Shown one piece after another: positions 18,994 through 27,566 of a DNA stretch of 64,000 nt (position 1 is its first letter; the number at the start of each line of letters is the position of its first letter). Made by a program: the position numbers and the translations under genes. Where the stretch lies: the NCBI RefSeq assembly GCF_003072125.1, contig NZ_QCYH01000002.1, positions 124,001-188,000 on the forward strand, in the 5' to 3' direction. The notes under the pieces were generated by a model. That model was given only the letters and a program-made list of their open reading frames with translations. It was not told the origin of the DNA and did no database searches. The DNA is from Pelagivirga sediminicola (GTDB lineage Bacteria; Pseudomonadota; Alphaproteobacteria; Rhodobacterales; Rhodobacteraceae).

Positions 18994-21548
18994 ACGACAC
19001 CGAACAGACCGGCCCCAGTGGCCCCTATCCGCCAACCGAGGCGATGCTCGCCAAGCCTGTCCCGCAGGACGAACAGGACCGCACGGCGGCGGAGTTGCGC
19101 GCCGCCTGGGAGCCGCCGAAAGGCTGGCGCTATCCCACCGCCGTCAACAATTCCGAGGTCGGGCTTTGGTATGCGCTGACCGCCTTTGGCTTCATGCTGC
19201 TGGCGGGGGTGCTGGCGCTGGTGATGCGGCTGCAACTCATGGTGCCGGACAACGATCTGATCTCGGCCGACCGGTTCAACCAGTTCTTCACCATGCACGG
19301 CTCTGCGATGATGTTCCTCTTCGCGGTGCCGATGTTCGAGGCGATTGCCATCCTGATCCTGCCCGCCTTCCTCGGCGGGCGCGACATGCCGTTTCCGCGC
19401 CTCTCGGCCTTCGGCTTCTGGTGTTTCGTCATCGGCGGCGTGTTCGTCATGGGATCACTGCTGTTCGATGCGGCCCCCACGGCCGGGTGGTTCATGTATC
19501 CGCCGCTGGCCACGCAGGACGAGGGACCGGGCAGCGACATCTGGCTTCTGGGTCTGTCGTTCATCGAGATTGCCTCGATCGCCGCCGCGGTTGAGTTGAT
19601 CGTCGGCGCGCTGAAATGCCGTCCGCCCGGAATGCGCGTCAATATCATGCCGCTTTATGCGTGGTATGTGCTGGTCGTCGGGGGCATGATCCTGTTCGCC
19701 TTCCCGCCGCTGATTGCCGGCGATTTCCTGTTCGAGCTTGAGCGCAGTTTCGATTGGCCATTCTTCGATCCGACGCGCGGCGGCGATCCGATGCTTTGGC
19801 AACACCTCTTCTGGATCTTCGGCCATCCGGAAGTCTATATCGTCTTCCTGCCTTCCATTGCCATCGCCGCCATGGTGATCCCAACCGTCGCGCGCCGCCC
19901 CATCGTCGGTTATTCCTGGATCGTGCTGTCCGCCGTCGGCACCGGGTTCCTGTCGTTTGGCCTCTGGGTGCATCACATGTTCACCACCGGCTTTCCGAAC
20001 ATCTCGCTGGGGTTCTTTTCAGCGGCAAGCGAGGCAGTGGTGATCCCCACCGGCATCCAGCTGTTCGCCTTTGCCGCCACGCTGATCGCGGGGCGGGTAA
20101 AGATGAGCCTGCCGATGCTCTGGATCGCCGGCGCGCTGGCGATCTTTACCGCCGGGGGGCTGACCGGCGTGATGCTGGCCATCGCGCCGTTCAACTGGCA
20201 GGTGCATGACACCTATTTCATCGTGGCGCACCTGCATTACACGCTGTTTGGCGGCATGGTCTTTCCGGTGATCGCGGGGGTCTATTATTTCTATCCCTTC
20301 ATCCGCAAGAAGATGCTGAGCGAGCGTCTGGGCCGCTGGGCGTTCTGGCTGATCTTCACCGGCTTTAACGTGACCTTCCTGCCGATGCACCTGACCGGCC
20401 TCTTGGGGATGCCCCGGCGCGTCTTCACCTACCCCGAGGCAGCGGGCTGGGGTTGGCTCAACATGATCTCCACCCTTGGCGCTTTTGTCATTGCCGCCGG
20501 ATTTGCCGTCTTCGTCTGGGATCTGCTGCGCCCCAAGGGTGACCAGAAAGAGGTGCCGCGCAATCCGTGGGATGCCGGCACGCTGGAATGGAGCCATGAT
20601 GTTCCGGCAGAATACTGGGGCGCGCGCTCGATCCCGCATGTCACCTCGCGCTATCCACTATGGGACGATCCCAAGCTGGTGGAACGGATGGATGCCGGGC
20701 GCTATTACCTGCCGGGCAGCCCGCATGGCCATCGCGAAACGCTGGTGACCAGCGTGATCGACGCCAGCCCCGAACTGGCACAGCGCGTCACCGGCCCGAC
20801 ATGGATCACGCTCTGGGCGGCGGGCTTTACGGGCGGTGCGTTCATCTTCCCGACCTTTCACATGTATCCGTCGGCCATCGTATCGGGCGCCTTTGCGGTG
20901 GTCTGCATCCTTTACTGGCTCTGGACCTCCACCGCGCGTCCGCCGGAACATGGCATGCGCGACGCCGGGCTGGGACTGTCTCTGCCGACCTATGCGTCGG
21001 GGCCAAAGGCCGTTGGCTGGTGGGCGGTCTGGATCACCATGCTGGGCGATGCCACCGCCTTTGCCAGCGTGGTCTTCGGCTTCTTTTTCTACTGGACTGC
21101 GAAACCGGATTTCCCGCCCGAGGGTGCCATGCATGCCGCGCCCGCGCCGGTGGGCCTGGCCGTTCTGGCGCTGGCCTTGTCATGGGCGCTGACGCTGGGC
21201 GCGCGGCACTGGAACCGGGCCGGCCGGGTGGGTGCGGCGCGCGCGGCGCTGATTGCCGCCCCGCTTCTGGCGGCAGGCGGGGTTGCGGCGCTCATCAGGT
21301 CGGTGCAGCATCTGGAGCCGACCGCGCATGTCTATCCGGCGATCATCTGGGCGCTGATGGTCTGGGTCGTGGCCCATGCGGCGGTGGGCATCATCATGCA
21401 GCTTTACTGCCTTGCCGGCAGCCTCACCGGCAAACTCACGCCGCGCTTTGACGCCGACCTGTGGAACATCACGCTAGTCTGGCACTTCCTGTGTCTGACC
21501 GTGCTGGTTGCCTGTGCGGTGATCGGCCTTGCGCCGGAGGTTCTGTGA
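18990..21548 (+). CDS. ctaD: Cytochrome c oxidase subunit I + III fusion
   Basis: Catalytic subunit of a heme-copper oxidase reducing oxygen to water with proton pumping. Ligands are in FFTMHGSAMMFLFAVP (low-spin heme), FGHPEVYIVFLPSIAIA (CuB His and cross-linked Tyr), VHHMFTTG (CuB) and HDTYFIVAHLHYTLFGG (heme a3 and low-spin heme). From about residue 600 a subunit III-like region with several helices follows, ending in EPTAHVYPAIIWALMVWVV. The 852-residue length fits a I+III fusion rather than a single subunit I of about 550. Confidence 0.94.
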   Translation: MNDTEQTGPSGPYPPTEAMLAKPVPQDEQDRTAAELRAAWEPPKGWRYPTAVNNSEVGLWYALTAFGFMLLAGVLALVMRLQLMVPDNDLISADRFNQFFTMHGSAMMFLFAVPMFEAIAILILPAFLGGRDMPFPRLSAFGFWCFVIGGVFVMGSLLFDAAPTAGWFMYPPLATQDEGPGSDIWLLGLSFIEIASIAAAVELIVGALKCRPPGMRVNIMPLYAWYVLVVGGMILFAFPPLIAGDFLFELERSFDWPFFDPTRGGDPMLWQHLFWIFGHPEVYIVFLPSIAIAAMVIPTVARRPIVGYSWIVLSAVGTGFLSFGLWVHHMFTTGFPNISLGFFSAASEAVVIPTGIQLFAFAATLIAGRVKMSLPMLWIAGALAIFTAGGLTGVMLAIAPFNWQVHDTYFIVAHLHYTLFGGMVFPVIAGVYYFYPFIRKKMLSERLGRWAFWLIFTGFNVTFLPMHLTGLLGMPRRVFTYPEAAGWGWLNMISTLGAFVIAAGFAVFVWDLLRPKGDQKEVPRNPWDAGTLEWSHDVPAEYWGARSIPHVTSRYPLWDDPKLVERMDAGRYYLPGSPHGHRETLVTSVIDASPELAQRVTGPTWITLWAAGFTGGAFIFPTFHMYPSAIVSGAFAVVCILYWLWTSTARPPEHGMRDAGLGLSLPTYASGPKAVGWWAVWITMLGDATAFASVVFGFFFYWTAKPDFPPEGAMHAAPAPVGLAVLALALSWALTLGARHWNRAGRVGAARAALIAAPLLAAGGVAALIRSVQHLEPTAHVYPAIIWALMVWVVAHAAVGIIMQLYCLAGSLTGKLTPRFDADLWNITLVWHFLCLTVLVACAVIGLAPEVL

Positions 21549-21955
21549 TGACCGGTGAACACCAGCCCCGCGCCGACGAAGAGCGTCGCGAGTTTCGCGA
21601 GGAGGCAGAGAGCCTGTGGCGGATCACGCTCGCTCCGGTCACATGGGTTGCGCATTTCGTGGCCAGCTACGGCGTTGCCGCTGTGACCTGCGCCAAGGCG
21701 CCTGGCCTGCTGGGGGCTGCCCGGATCGGCCTGATGCTGGCCACGCTGCTGGCGCTGGCGGTGATCGCCTGGCTGGGCTGGCGCGCCTGGCGGCAATGGG
21801 ATTACCGCAACACTGGCGATTACACCAATGCGCTGGGTCAGGCCGAGGACCGGCACCAGTTCCTGGGGCATGCGGCGGTGTTGCTGGCACTGATCTCGGC
21901 CATCGGCGTGGTCTATGGCACCCTGCCGGTTCTGCTGCTGGACACCTGCCGATGA
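21548..21955 (+). CDS. Small membrane protein of the caa3 operon
   Basis: 135 residues, start taken at the ATG overlapping the ctaD stop. A charged N-terminus (about 30 residues) is followed by three hydrophobic helices (VTWVAHFVASYGVAAVTCA, IGLMLATLLALAVIAWLGW, AAVLLALISAIGVVYGTLPV). I do not recognise a named family; its place between ctaD and ctaG suggests an oxidase accessory subunit or assembly helper. Confidence 0.8.
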   Translation: MTGEHQPRADEERREFREEAESLWRITLAPVTWVAHFVASYGVAAVTCAKAPGLLGAARIGLMLATLLALAVIAWLGWRAWRQWDYRNTGDYTNALGQAEDRHQFLGHAAVLLALISAIGVVYGTLPVLLLDTCR

Positions 21956-22530
21956 GGGGCGCGGCGCTCATATCCGCCCTGGCGCTGGCCGCCTTCATCT
22001 GGGTGATGCCCTTGGAGGCGTGGTTCGGTGCAGCGTTTCCCGCGCATATGCTGCGACACATGATGCTGGTCGCGGTGATTCCGCCGCTGCTGGTGCTGGG
22101 CGCGCCCCGGCTGGCAGACCGGATCGCGCCAGCTCCGATGATCGCGGCGGCGATCGAATTCGTGCTGGTCTGGGCCTGGCATCTTCCTGCCGTGCATGGC
22201 TTTGCCTTTCTCAGCCGAATGGGATTTGCGTTCGAGCAGGGAAGTTTCCTGCTTGCGGGCATCCTCGTCTGGGCCGGGTGCCTGCGCGCCGGTCAGCCGC
22301 TGATGGGCGCAGGTGGATTGCTGCTGACCTCGATGCACATGACGCTTCTGGGCGCGCTGATCGTGTTGGCGCCGCGCGATCTTTACGCCGAGATCTGCGG
22401 CCTGGCGCCCGACCTCTCAGCGCAGCAATCGGGCGGGCTGCTGATGCTGGGGATCGGCACGCCGGTCTATCTGGTGGCGGGGCTGATCCTGACCGCGCGC
22501 GCCCTTGGCAGGACGGAGGCGCACCCATGA
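21952..22530 (+). CDS. ctaG: CtaG-type (caa3) cytochrome c oxidase assembly protein
   Basis: 192 residues with about five membrane helices. HMLRHMMLVAVIPPLLVLGA and LTSMHMTLLGALIVLAPRDL are the conserved His/Met-bearing stretches of the Caa3_CtaG family, involved in copper delivery to caa3 oxidase. The protein is shorter than Bacillus CtaG (about 300 residues). Overlaps its neighbours by 4 nt on both sides, within one operon. Confidence 0.85.
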   Translation: MRGAALISALALAAFIWVMPLEAWFGAAFPAHMLRHMMLVAVIPPLLVLGAPRLADRIAPAPMIAAAIEFVLVWAWHLPAVHGFAFLSRMGFAFEQGSFLLAGILVWAGCLRAGQPLMGAGGLLLTSMHMTLLGALIVLAPRDLYAEICGLAPDLSAQQSGGLLMLGIGTPVYLVAGLILTARALGRTEAHP

Positions 22531-23588
22531 GGCATGTCTGGCAGACCCTAGCAGCTATTGCCGTGCTGGGCGCTTTGGCCGGGGGCACGGTCGTGGCGTT
22601 CGGGCTTTACAACGTGTCGGCGCGAGTGGGGCATCTGCCGGGCGTGTCCTGGTTGCTGCACACGACGTTCCGCAACTCGGTGCGCCTGCGGGCAGAAAAG
22701 CCGGACGACATGCCCGACCTTCGCGACCCCGCGCTGATCGAATTGGGTGCGCGGCATTACGACACCGCCTGCCGCACCTGCCACGCCGCCCCGGGAGAGG
22801 CACAAAGCGCGACCGCGGCGGCGATGGTGCCGGCACCGCCCCATCTCGACGCCGCCGTTCAGGACTGGCAGCCGCATCACCTCCACTGGATCGTCGCCAA
22901 CGGCGTCAAGATGACGGGCATGCCGCCCTGGCCAGCCCAACGGGATGACGATGTTTGGCCGGTCGTGGCTTTCCTGACCTCGGTCCAGCGCGGGATGACC
23001 GATCCGGAATATACCGCCCTGACCCGTCTCCCAGAGGGCAAGGCGCCTCAGACCTATTGCCTTGGCTGTCACGGGCAAGGCGGATCGGCGCATGTGCCGC
23101 CGCTGGGCCATCAAAGCGCGGCCTATCTAGAGATGTCGCTGCGTGCCTATCTGGACGGCACCCGCGCCAGCGGAATCATGGCGCAGGCGGTGGGCGAGGT
23201 ATCTCCCGAGGCCCTGGACGATCTGGCGCTTTGGTTCGCGCAGCAGACACCCGAACCCGGTCCATTCCCCGACATGCCCGCAGAGCTTGTCGAACGGGGC
23301 CGCGCGCTGGCCCATGCCGCGACCGCCGATGCGGATGTTCCCGCCTGCGCCGCCTGCCACGGCCCGAATGCAAGCGAGGCCTCCGAGCTGTTCCCGGTAC
23401 TCACCGGCCTGCCAGCCCCCTATCTGCGTGCCCAGCTTTTCCTGTGGCGCGAAACCGGGCGCGGCGGCAGCCGCCAAGCCGAGTTGATGCGAAAGGCGGC
23501 GCAGAATCTCGATGACAGCGACATCAGCGCACTGGTTGCCTATTACGCCACGTTGCAAGCCGACGAAAGCGACATGGAACATGAGTGA
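22527..23588 (+). CDS. Membrane-anchored triheme cytochrome c
   Basis: 353 residues with an N-terminal anchor (LAAIAVLGALAGGTVVAFGL) and three CxxCH sites: CRTCH (near 90), CLGCH (near 180) and CAACH (near 275). It is built of repeated class I cytochrome domains and likely feeds electrons to the adjacent caa3 oxidase, perhaps taking over from the decayed cytochrome at the other end of the operon. Its stop overlaps the exoD start. Confidence 0.88.
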   Translation: MRHVWQTLAAIAVLGALAGGTVVAFGLYNVSARVGHLPGVSWLLHTTFRNSVRLRAEKPDDMPDLRDPALIELGARHYDTACRTCHAAPGEAQSATAAAMVPAPPHLDAAVQDWQPHHLHWIVANGVKMTGMPPWPAQRDDDVWPVVAFLTSVQRGMTDPEYTALTRLPEGKAPQTYCLGCHGQGGSAHVPPLGHQSAAYLEMSLRAYLDGTRASGIMAQAVGEVSPEALDDLALWFAQQTPEPGPFPDMPAELVERGRALAHAATADADVPACAACHGPNASEASELFPVLTGLPAPYLRAQLFLWRETGRGGSRQAELMRKAAQNLDDSDISALVAYYATLQADESDMEHE

Positions 23589-24162
23589 AAGCCGCGCGCT
23601 CAGCGATGTTCTCGATCGGCTTGAGGCCGCCGTCGATGGAGATGAGATCACAGTGCAGGAAATCATTGAGAGGCTGGGTCGAAAATCCTTCGCCTCCGTC
23701 ATGCTGATCTTCTCGCTGATCTCCACCTCGCCCGCGAGCGCGATACCGGGCGTCACGGCGGTGGTTGCGGCCATCACATTCCTGCTGGCGGCCCAGATTA
23801 TCCTGGGGCGCGACCATCTGTGGTTGCCCGGTTTAATCACCCGCCGGCGCCTGTCGACGGACAAGCTCTGCAAGGGGATCGGATGGCTGCGCAGGCCGGT
23901 GCATTTCGTGGAGCGGTTCTTGAAAACCCGGCTCGCGTTCCTGTTTCACCGGCCATGGTTCTACCTGCCGCTGGTGCTGATCATGGCTCTCACGCTGTTA
24001 ATGCCCTTCATGGAACTGGTCCCGACATCAGGCTCCATCGCATCGGCTGTCATCGCGCTCTTCGCTGCCGGTTTGCTGACCCGCGACGGTGCATTGGTCG
24101 TTGCGTCCATGCTCTTGCTCCTCGGCGTTCCTCTGGCGATCTGGAAATTCGGCTTTAGCTAG
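23581..24162 (+). CDS. exoD: ExoD family membrane protein
   Basis: 193 residues. MSESRALSDVLDRLEAAVDG, VMLIFSLISTSPASAIPGVT and LWLPGLITRRRLS are typical of ExoD, named for an exopolysaccharide defect in Sinorhizobium. There are about five membrane helices, mainly C-terminal. The start at 23581 overlaps the cytochrome stop. Its molecular role is unknown; here it may have no link to exopolysaccharide. Confidence 0.87.
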   Translation: MSESRALSDVLDRLEAAVDGDEITVQEIIERLGRKSFASVMLIFSLISTSPASAIPGVTAVVAAITFLLAAQIILGRDHLWLPGLITRRRLSTDKLCKGIGWLRRPVHFVERFLKTRLAFLFHRPWFYLPLVLIMALTLLMPFMELVPTSGSIASAVIALFAAGLLTRDGALVVASMLLLLGVPLAIWKFGFS

Positions 24163-24190
24163 TTCCCACAGCGCGGACGCATCGTGGGAA
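24163..24190 (+). terminator. Weak hairpin after exoD
   Basis: TTCCCAC (24163-24169) and GTGGGAA (24184-24190) form a 7-bp stem with a 14-nt loop, directly after the exoD stop. No T tract follows, so termination is only a suggestion. Confidence 0.35.
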
Positions 24191-24308
24191 GGCAAGCGGG
24201 GCGAGCCCGCTATCGTCAGGTTGCCCTCGGCATCCAGCACGATTGTCCGCGAAACAGGATCACGAAGCGCCCGACGACTGCCAGAAGCGGATGATGGGTC
24301 GGTTTCCA

Positions 24309-24614
24309 TCAGGCGTCGGCGACCCCCTTGAACAGAGCCTCATCCACATGATCGCCGTGCAGCACCGAGATGCTCCCGGTCGTCTCCAGCACCACGGCGC
24401 GCACCGGTGACAGATCCAGCGCGTTAGCCTCGCGCAACTTGGCGATCAGATCTTACTCGGCCATCCGGGTGACGCGCAGGTTATCATGCAGGGTCACGCC
24501 GTCCTTCATCAGCAGGGACGGCATGTTCAGAACCAGCGCGTCCGGTCGGGGTGACCACCGCCGCAGCCGGGAGACGACAAACTGAACGGCTGTCACGTCG
24601 TTGTAGCGCTTCGG
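24309..24614 (-). pseudogene. DUF421 (YetF/YcaP-like) C-terminal remnant
   Basis: On the minus strand the frame reads NDVTAVQFVVSRLRRWSPRP, LVLNMPSLLMKDGVTLHDNL, RVTRMAE, then a TAA, then DLIAKLREANALDLSPVRAV and VLETTGSISVLHG. This matches the cytosolic C-terminal domain of DUF421 membrane proteins, with a stop at about 24453 and no N-terminal membrane part. 24191-24308 and 24615-24712 hold no recognised gene. Confidence 0.6.
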
Positions 24615-24712
24615 TCGATGGCCCGTTTCAATGCAGATTGAACCGAAACCCTCCCCGTAACGCTAAAGAAGCCCCTGCGGTTCAAAAAGCTGCAAAAGGA
24701 GGTTTATCGCCA

Positions 24713-25156
24713 ATGGTGGATTTCAGCGAATTCATGCTTCGCGTCCTGTTTTCGGGGGCCTGCGGACTGGTTGTCGGGCTTGACCGCGAGATCAAGGGCA
24801 AGCCGCTGGGTGCCGGAGCCTATGTGCTCGTGGCCATCGGCTCGGCGGCGCTCATGGTGGTCACGCTGAACTTCGCGCTCAGCGGGGTTGCCGAGGACGA
24901 AGCCATGACCATCGACGCGACCCGGCTGATTCAGGGAATCGTCGGCGGCATCGGCTTCCTCGGGGCGGGGGCGATCATGTCGCCGCGTGACAACGGGCGC
25001 CTGAAAGGGGTGCGCAGCGGGGCGGCCATCTGGGCGGTGGGCTCGATCGGCATTGCCTGCGGGCTAGGTTACCTGAAGGAGGCGGCGTTCATCTCGATCT
25101 TGATCTTCGTGGTTCTCAACTTTTTTGATTGGCTGCACATTCGCGGCAACAAGTAG
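24713..25156 (+). CDS. MgtC/SapB family membrane protein
   Basis: 147 residues with four to five helices. Family motifs are LFSGACGLVVGLDREIKGKP, GIVGGIGFLGAGAIM and VRSGAAIWAVGSIGIACGLG. MgtC proteins act in Mg2+ limitation and acid stress; shorter relatives like this are often of unknown role. The start follows AAAAGGAGG at 24695-24703. It lies 9 nt before the Crp/Fnr gene. Confidence 0.87.
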   Translation: MVDFSEFMLRVLFSGACGLVVGLDREIKGKPLGAGAYVLVAIGSAALMVVTLNFALSGVAEDEAMTIDATRLIQGIVGGIGFLGAGAIMSPRDNGRLKGVRSGAAIWAVGSIGIACGLGYLKEAAFISILIFVVLNFFDWLHIRGNK

Positions 25157-25165
25157 GAGGCTGTC

Positions 25166-25903
25166 GTGAGCGACAAAACCAGTTGCCTTGTCACCAAGCT
25201 GTCGCATTACGTGACCCTGTCCGACGCAGACAGGGCGCGGCTTGCCAGACTGGAAAGGACGGAGCGGAATTTCGACGCGGGCCAGGAGGTTTATCAGGGC
25301 GGCGATGAAAATCGGGATCTCTACGTCGTGAAGCACGGCTGGGCCTTCAGCTATACCGATCTGCCCGATGGTCGCCGCCAGATCGTCAAGATCCATCATC
25401 CCGGCGACGTCGTCGGTTTCCCGGATGTCGCCCTGAAACATGCGACGACCACGTTGCGCACTGTCGAGGACGTGTGCCTCTGCCCTTTCCCGAAATCATC
25501 GCTGGACGAGATCCTGCGGGAGTCGCCCCGGCTGTCGGCGCTCTTGCTGTCTATCGCGTTGCGGGATCAAGTCGTTCTGATCGACGTGCTCCGGGCGATG
25601 GGCCGGATGAGTGCGCAAGAACGGGTCAGCTACATGCTGCTGGACCTTATATCGCGGCTCAGAATCACCAACCGGGATATGACCGACACGATCCGCCTGC
25701 CGATGACCCAAAGCCAGATCGCCGATTACCTCGGGCTGACCAACGTCTATATCAGCAAGACATTCATCCGCATGGAACAGGATGGTTACATCCAGCGGGA
25801 CCAGGAGCGCCTGCGCATCCTGCGAGAGGATGCGATGATAGACCTCACGGATTTTCATGATCGCTACGGCGACATGGATACCTCCTGGTTTCCGCAGGAC
25901 TGA
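25166..25903 (+). CDS. Crp/Fnr family transcriptional regulator
   Basis: 245 residues. An N-terminal cyclic-nucleotide-binding-like barrel (EVYQGGDENRDLYVVKHGWA, IVKIHHPGDVVGFPDVALK) is followed by a dimer helix and a C-terminal winged helix (LPMTQSQIADYLGLTNVYIS). The FNR-type N-terminal Cys cluster is absent, so it does not sense oxygen through a 4Fe-4S centre. The ligand is unknown. It is the nearest regulator to the downstream glycosyltransferase operon and a candidate controller of it. Confidence 0.9.
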   Translation: MSDKTSCLVTKLSHYVTLSDADRARLARLERTERNFDAGQEVYQGGDENRDLYVVKHGWAFSYTDLPDGRRQIVKIHHPGDVVGFPDVALKHATTTLRTVEDVCLCPFPKSSLDEILRESPRLSALLLSIALRDQVVLIDVLRAMGRMSAQERVSYMLLDLISRLRITNRDMTDTIRLPMTQSQIADYLGLTNVYISKTFIRMEQDGYIQRDQERLRILREDAMIDLTDFHDRYGDMDTSWFPQD

Positions 25904-25996
25904 CCTCTGCGGAAAGATTCAATCCAGTTGCAAGCGGAGGGGGGCGGTGTCGCGCATCCTTGGCGAACCCGCGCGGATAACGAATCACCCGGCGCG

Positions 25997-26022
25997 GGAA
26001 CCAACGAGCAACGAAGTTTGTT
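25997..26022 (+). promoter_or_regulatory. Candidate EcfG-type stress promoter of the glycosyltransferase operon
   Basis: GGAAC (25997-26001), 17 bp, then TGTT (26019-26022) is one mismatch from the alphaproteobacterial general-stress consensus GGAAC-N17-CGTT. It lies about 80 bp upstream of the GTG at 26103. The operon ends with a DUF892 gene, a family often in stress regulons, which fits. Confidence 0.35.
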
Positions 26023-26102
26023 GCACTATCGGTAGCGTCGAATTCTGACAAGCTACTGATTGTAAGACATTATTGCGGCTGATCTAACGCCTGGGGGCGA
26101 AC

Positions 26103-27566
26103 GTGGAACTGCGGACTGTCATCATCTGGGGAATACTCTGTCTGTCTGCTGTCGTTCCGGCGGTCGGTCTGTTCGTTTGCGCGTTCATTCTCGCGATCCA
26201 AGTCGGTTTGATGGGTCTTCGGCCACTTGTTGCCTGTCTGCCCGCCCGGTTGCCGACAGGTCGGCAGGAATTCGCCACCCCGCACTTTTCAATCCATGTC
26301 GCGACCCACGCGGAACCGCCCCAAATGGTCATCCGCACGTTGAGGGCATTGCTGGATCAGGATTGGCCTCCCGAGCGCTACGAGATCATCGTGATGGACA
26401 ATAACACCGCCGATCCGGCGCTATGGAAGCCGGTGGAAAGTTACTGCGCTGCGCATCCGGGGCGCATCACGTTTCTGCACCGCATGTGCGTGCGAGGCGC
26501 CAAGGCCGGCGCGCTCAACATCGCGCTGGAGCATACGCGCGCCGATGCGACCCATGTGGTGACCGTCGATGCGGATTATGTGGTCAACCGCGATTTTTTG
26601 AGACGCGCTTCAGAAGCGCTGCACCGGACCGGCGCCGATTATGTCCAGTTTCCGCAATCCTATGTTGCCACGGCAACGACTGCACCCGGCGTGGATGCCG
26701 AGCTCGAAGAGTATTTCCGCACCAATGCTGCTGTTGCCGATGACGCCGAGGCGGTGCTGCTGACCGGCACGCTTTGCGTGATCTCGAAACAGGCGCTGAT
26801 CGCCGTTGGCGGTTGGTCGGGCGCCACCACGACCGAGGATGCGGAACTGGGCGTTCGGCTGCGCCAGGCGGGGTTTGCAGGCCGGTTCATCAACCAGATC
26901 GTCGGCAAGGGCCTTCTGCCGTTGTCTCTGCGCGATCTTGAAAAACAGCGGTATCGCTGGTGCAGCGGCAACGTCCAGACCCTGTTAAGGCATAGTTGGA
27001 CGATTCTCACCCCCGCAGGCAATTTCAACCTGCACAAGCGGCTGGTCATTCTGTCGCAACTGACCGCCTGGTTCAGCCTCGCGTTCGTGCCCTGCGCGCT
27101 CCTGACAGTCTGGCTGCTGGCCGGTCAGGAGCACACACCCGCCGCAACATTGGCAGCCGGGGCCATCGTGCTCAGCCTGTGCGATCTCACAATACGCGTT
27201 GCCCTGCGCGGGCTGCACGATAGGCTGACATTTTCGGTGGTTCTGCGCGCGCTCGCCTGTCGCATCGCGCTGGCACCGCAATCGGCCAAGGCGACCTTCG
27301 ATGCACTGACAGGCTGCCGCCTGAAATTCGTGGTGACTGACAAATCCGGTGACAAAGCGCAGGCCACCGGCTCGCTGCCTGCCTGTCACCTGATGATCTT
27401 CGTCACGGCTGTGATTCTGCTGATCGGCGTGCAGCCCACCCAGCCGCTGATCCTTGCCGCGCTGCTGGCGCTTTTGCTGCCACTTCCCGCCGCATTGCTG
27501 ACCGATCAAAGCCTGCGCGCCTATCGCGCCGCGGTTGCCCCACCCCTGACGGAGGTTTCCGCATGA
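26103..27566 (+). CDS. Family 2 glycosyltransferase, processive/NodC-like membrane type
   Basis: 487 residues. An N-terminal helix (WGILCLSAVVPAVGLFVCAF) precedes a GT-A domain with DNN near residue 99, VTVDADYVV (DxD), TTEDAELGVRL (catalytic Asp) and KQRYRWCSGN, a QxxRW motif. Three or more C-terminal helices follow. The D,D,D,QxxRW set is that of processive beta-glycosyltransferases such as NodC, hyaluronan and cellulose synthases. The acceptor is unknown. First gene of an eight-gene operon, overlapping the next by 4 nt; GTG start preceded by GGGGGCG. Confidence 0.85.
   Translation: MELRTVIIWGILCLSAVVPAVGLFVCAFILAIQVGLMGLRPLVACLPARLPTGRQEFATPHFSIHVATHAEPPQMVIRTLRALLDQDWPPERYEIIVMDNNTADPALWKPVESYCAAHPGRITFLHRMCVRGAKAGALNIALEHTRADATHVVTVDADYVVNRDFLRRASEALHRTGADYVQFPQSYVATATTAPGVDAELEEYFRTNAAVADDAEAVLLTGTLCVISKQALIAVGGWSGATTTEDAELGVRLRQAGFAGRFINQIVGKGLLPLSLRDLEKQRYRWCSGNVQTLLRHSWTILTPAGNFNLHKRLVILSQLTAWFSLAFVPCALLTVWLLAGQEHTPAATLAAGAIVLSLCDLTIRVALRGLHDRLTFSVVLRALACRIALAPQSAKATFDALTGCRLKFVVTDKSGDKAQATGSLPACHLMIFVTAVILLIGVQPTQPLILAALLALLLPLPAALLTDQSLRAYRAAVAPPLTEVSA

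Noticed and set aside
24028..24309. Minus-strand open frame of 93 codons overlapping exoD
   Set aside because: Mostly antisense to exoD; no family match recognised and no ribosome site.
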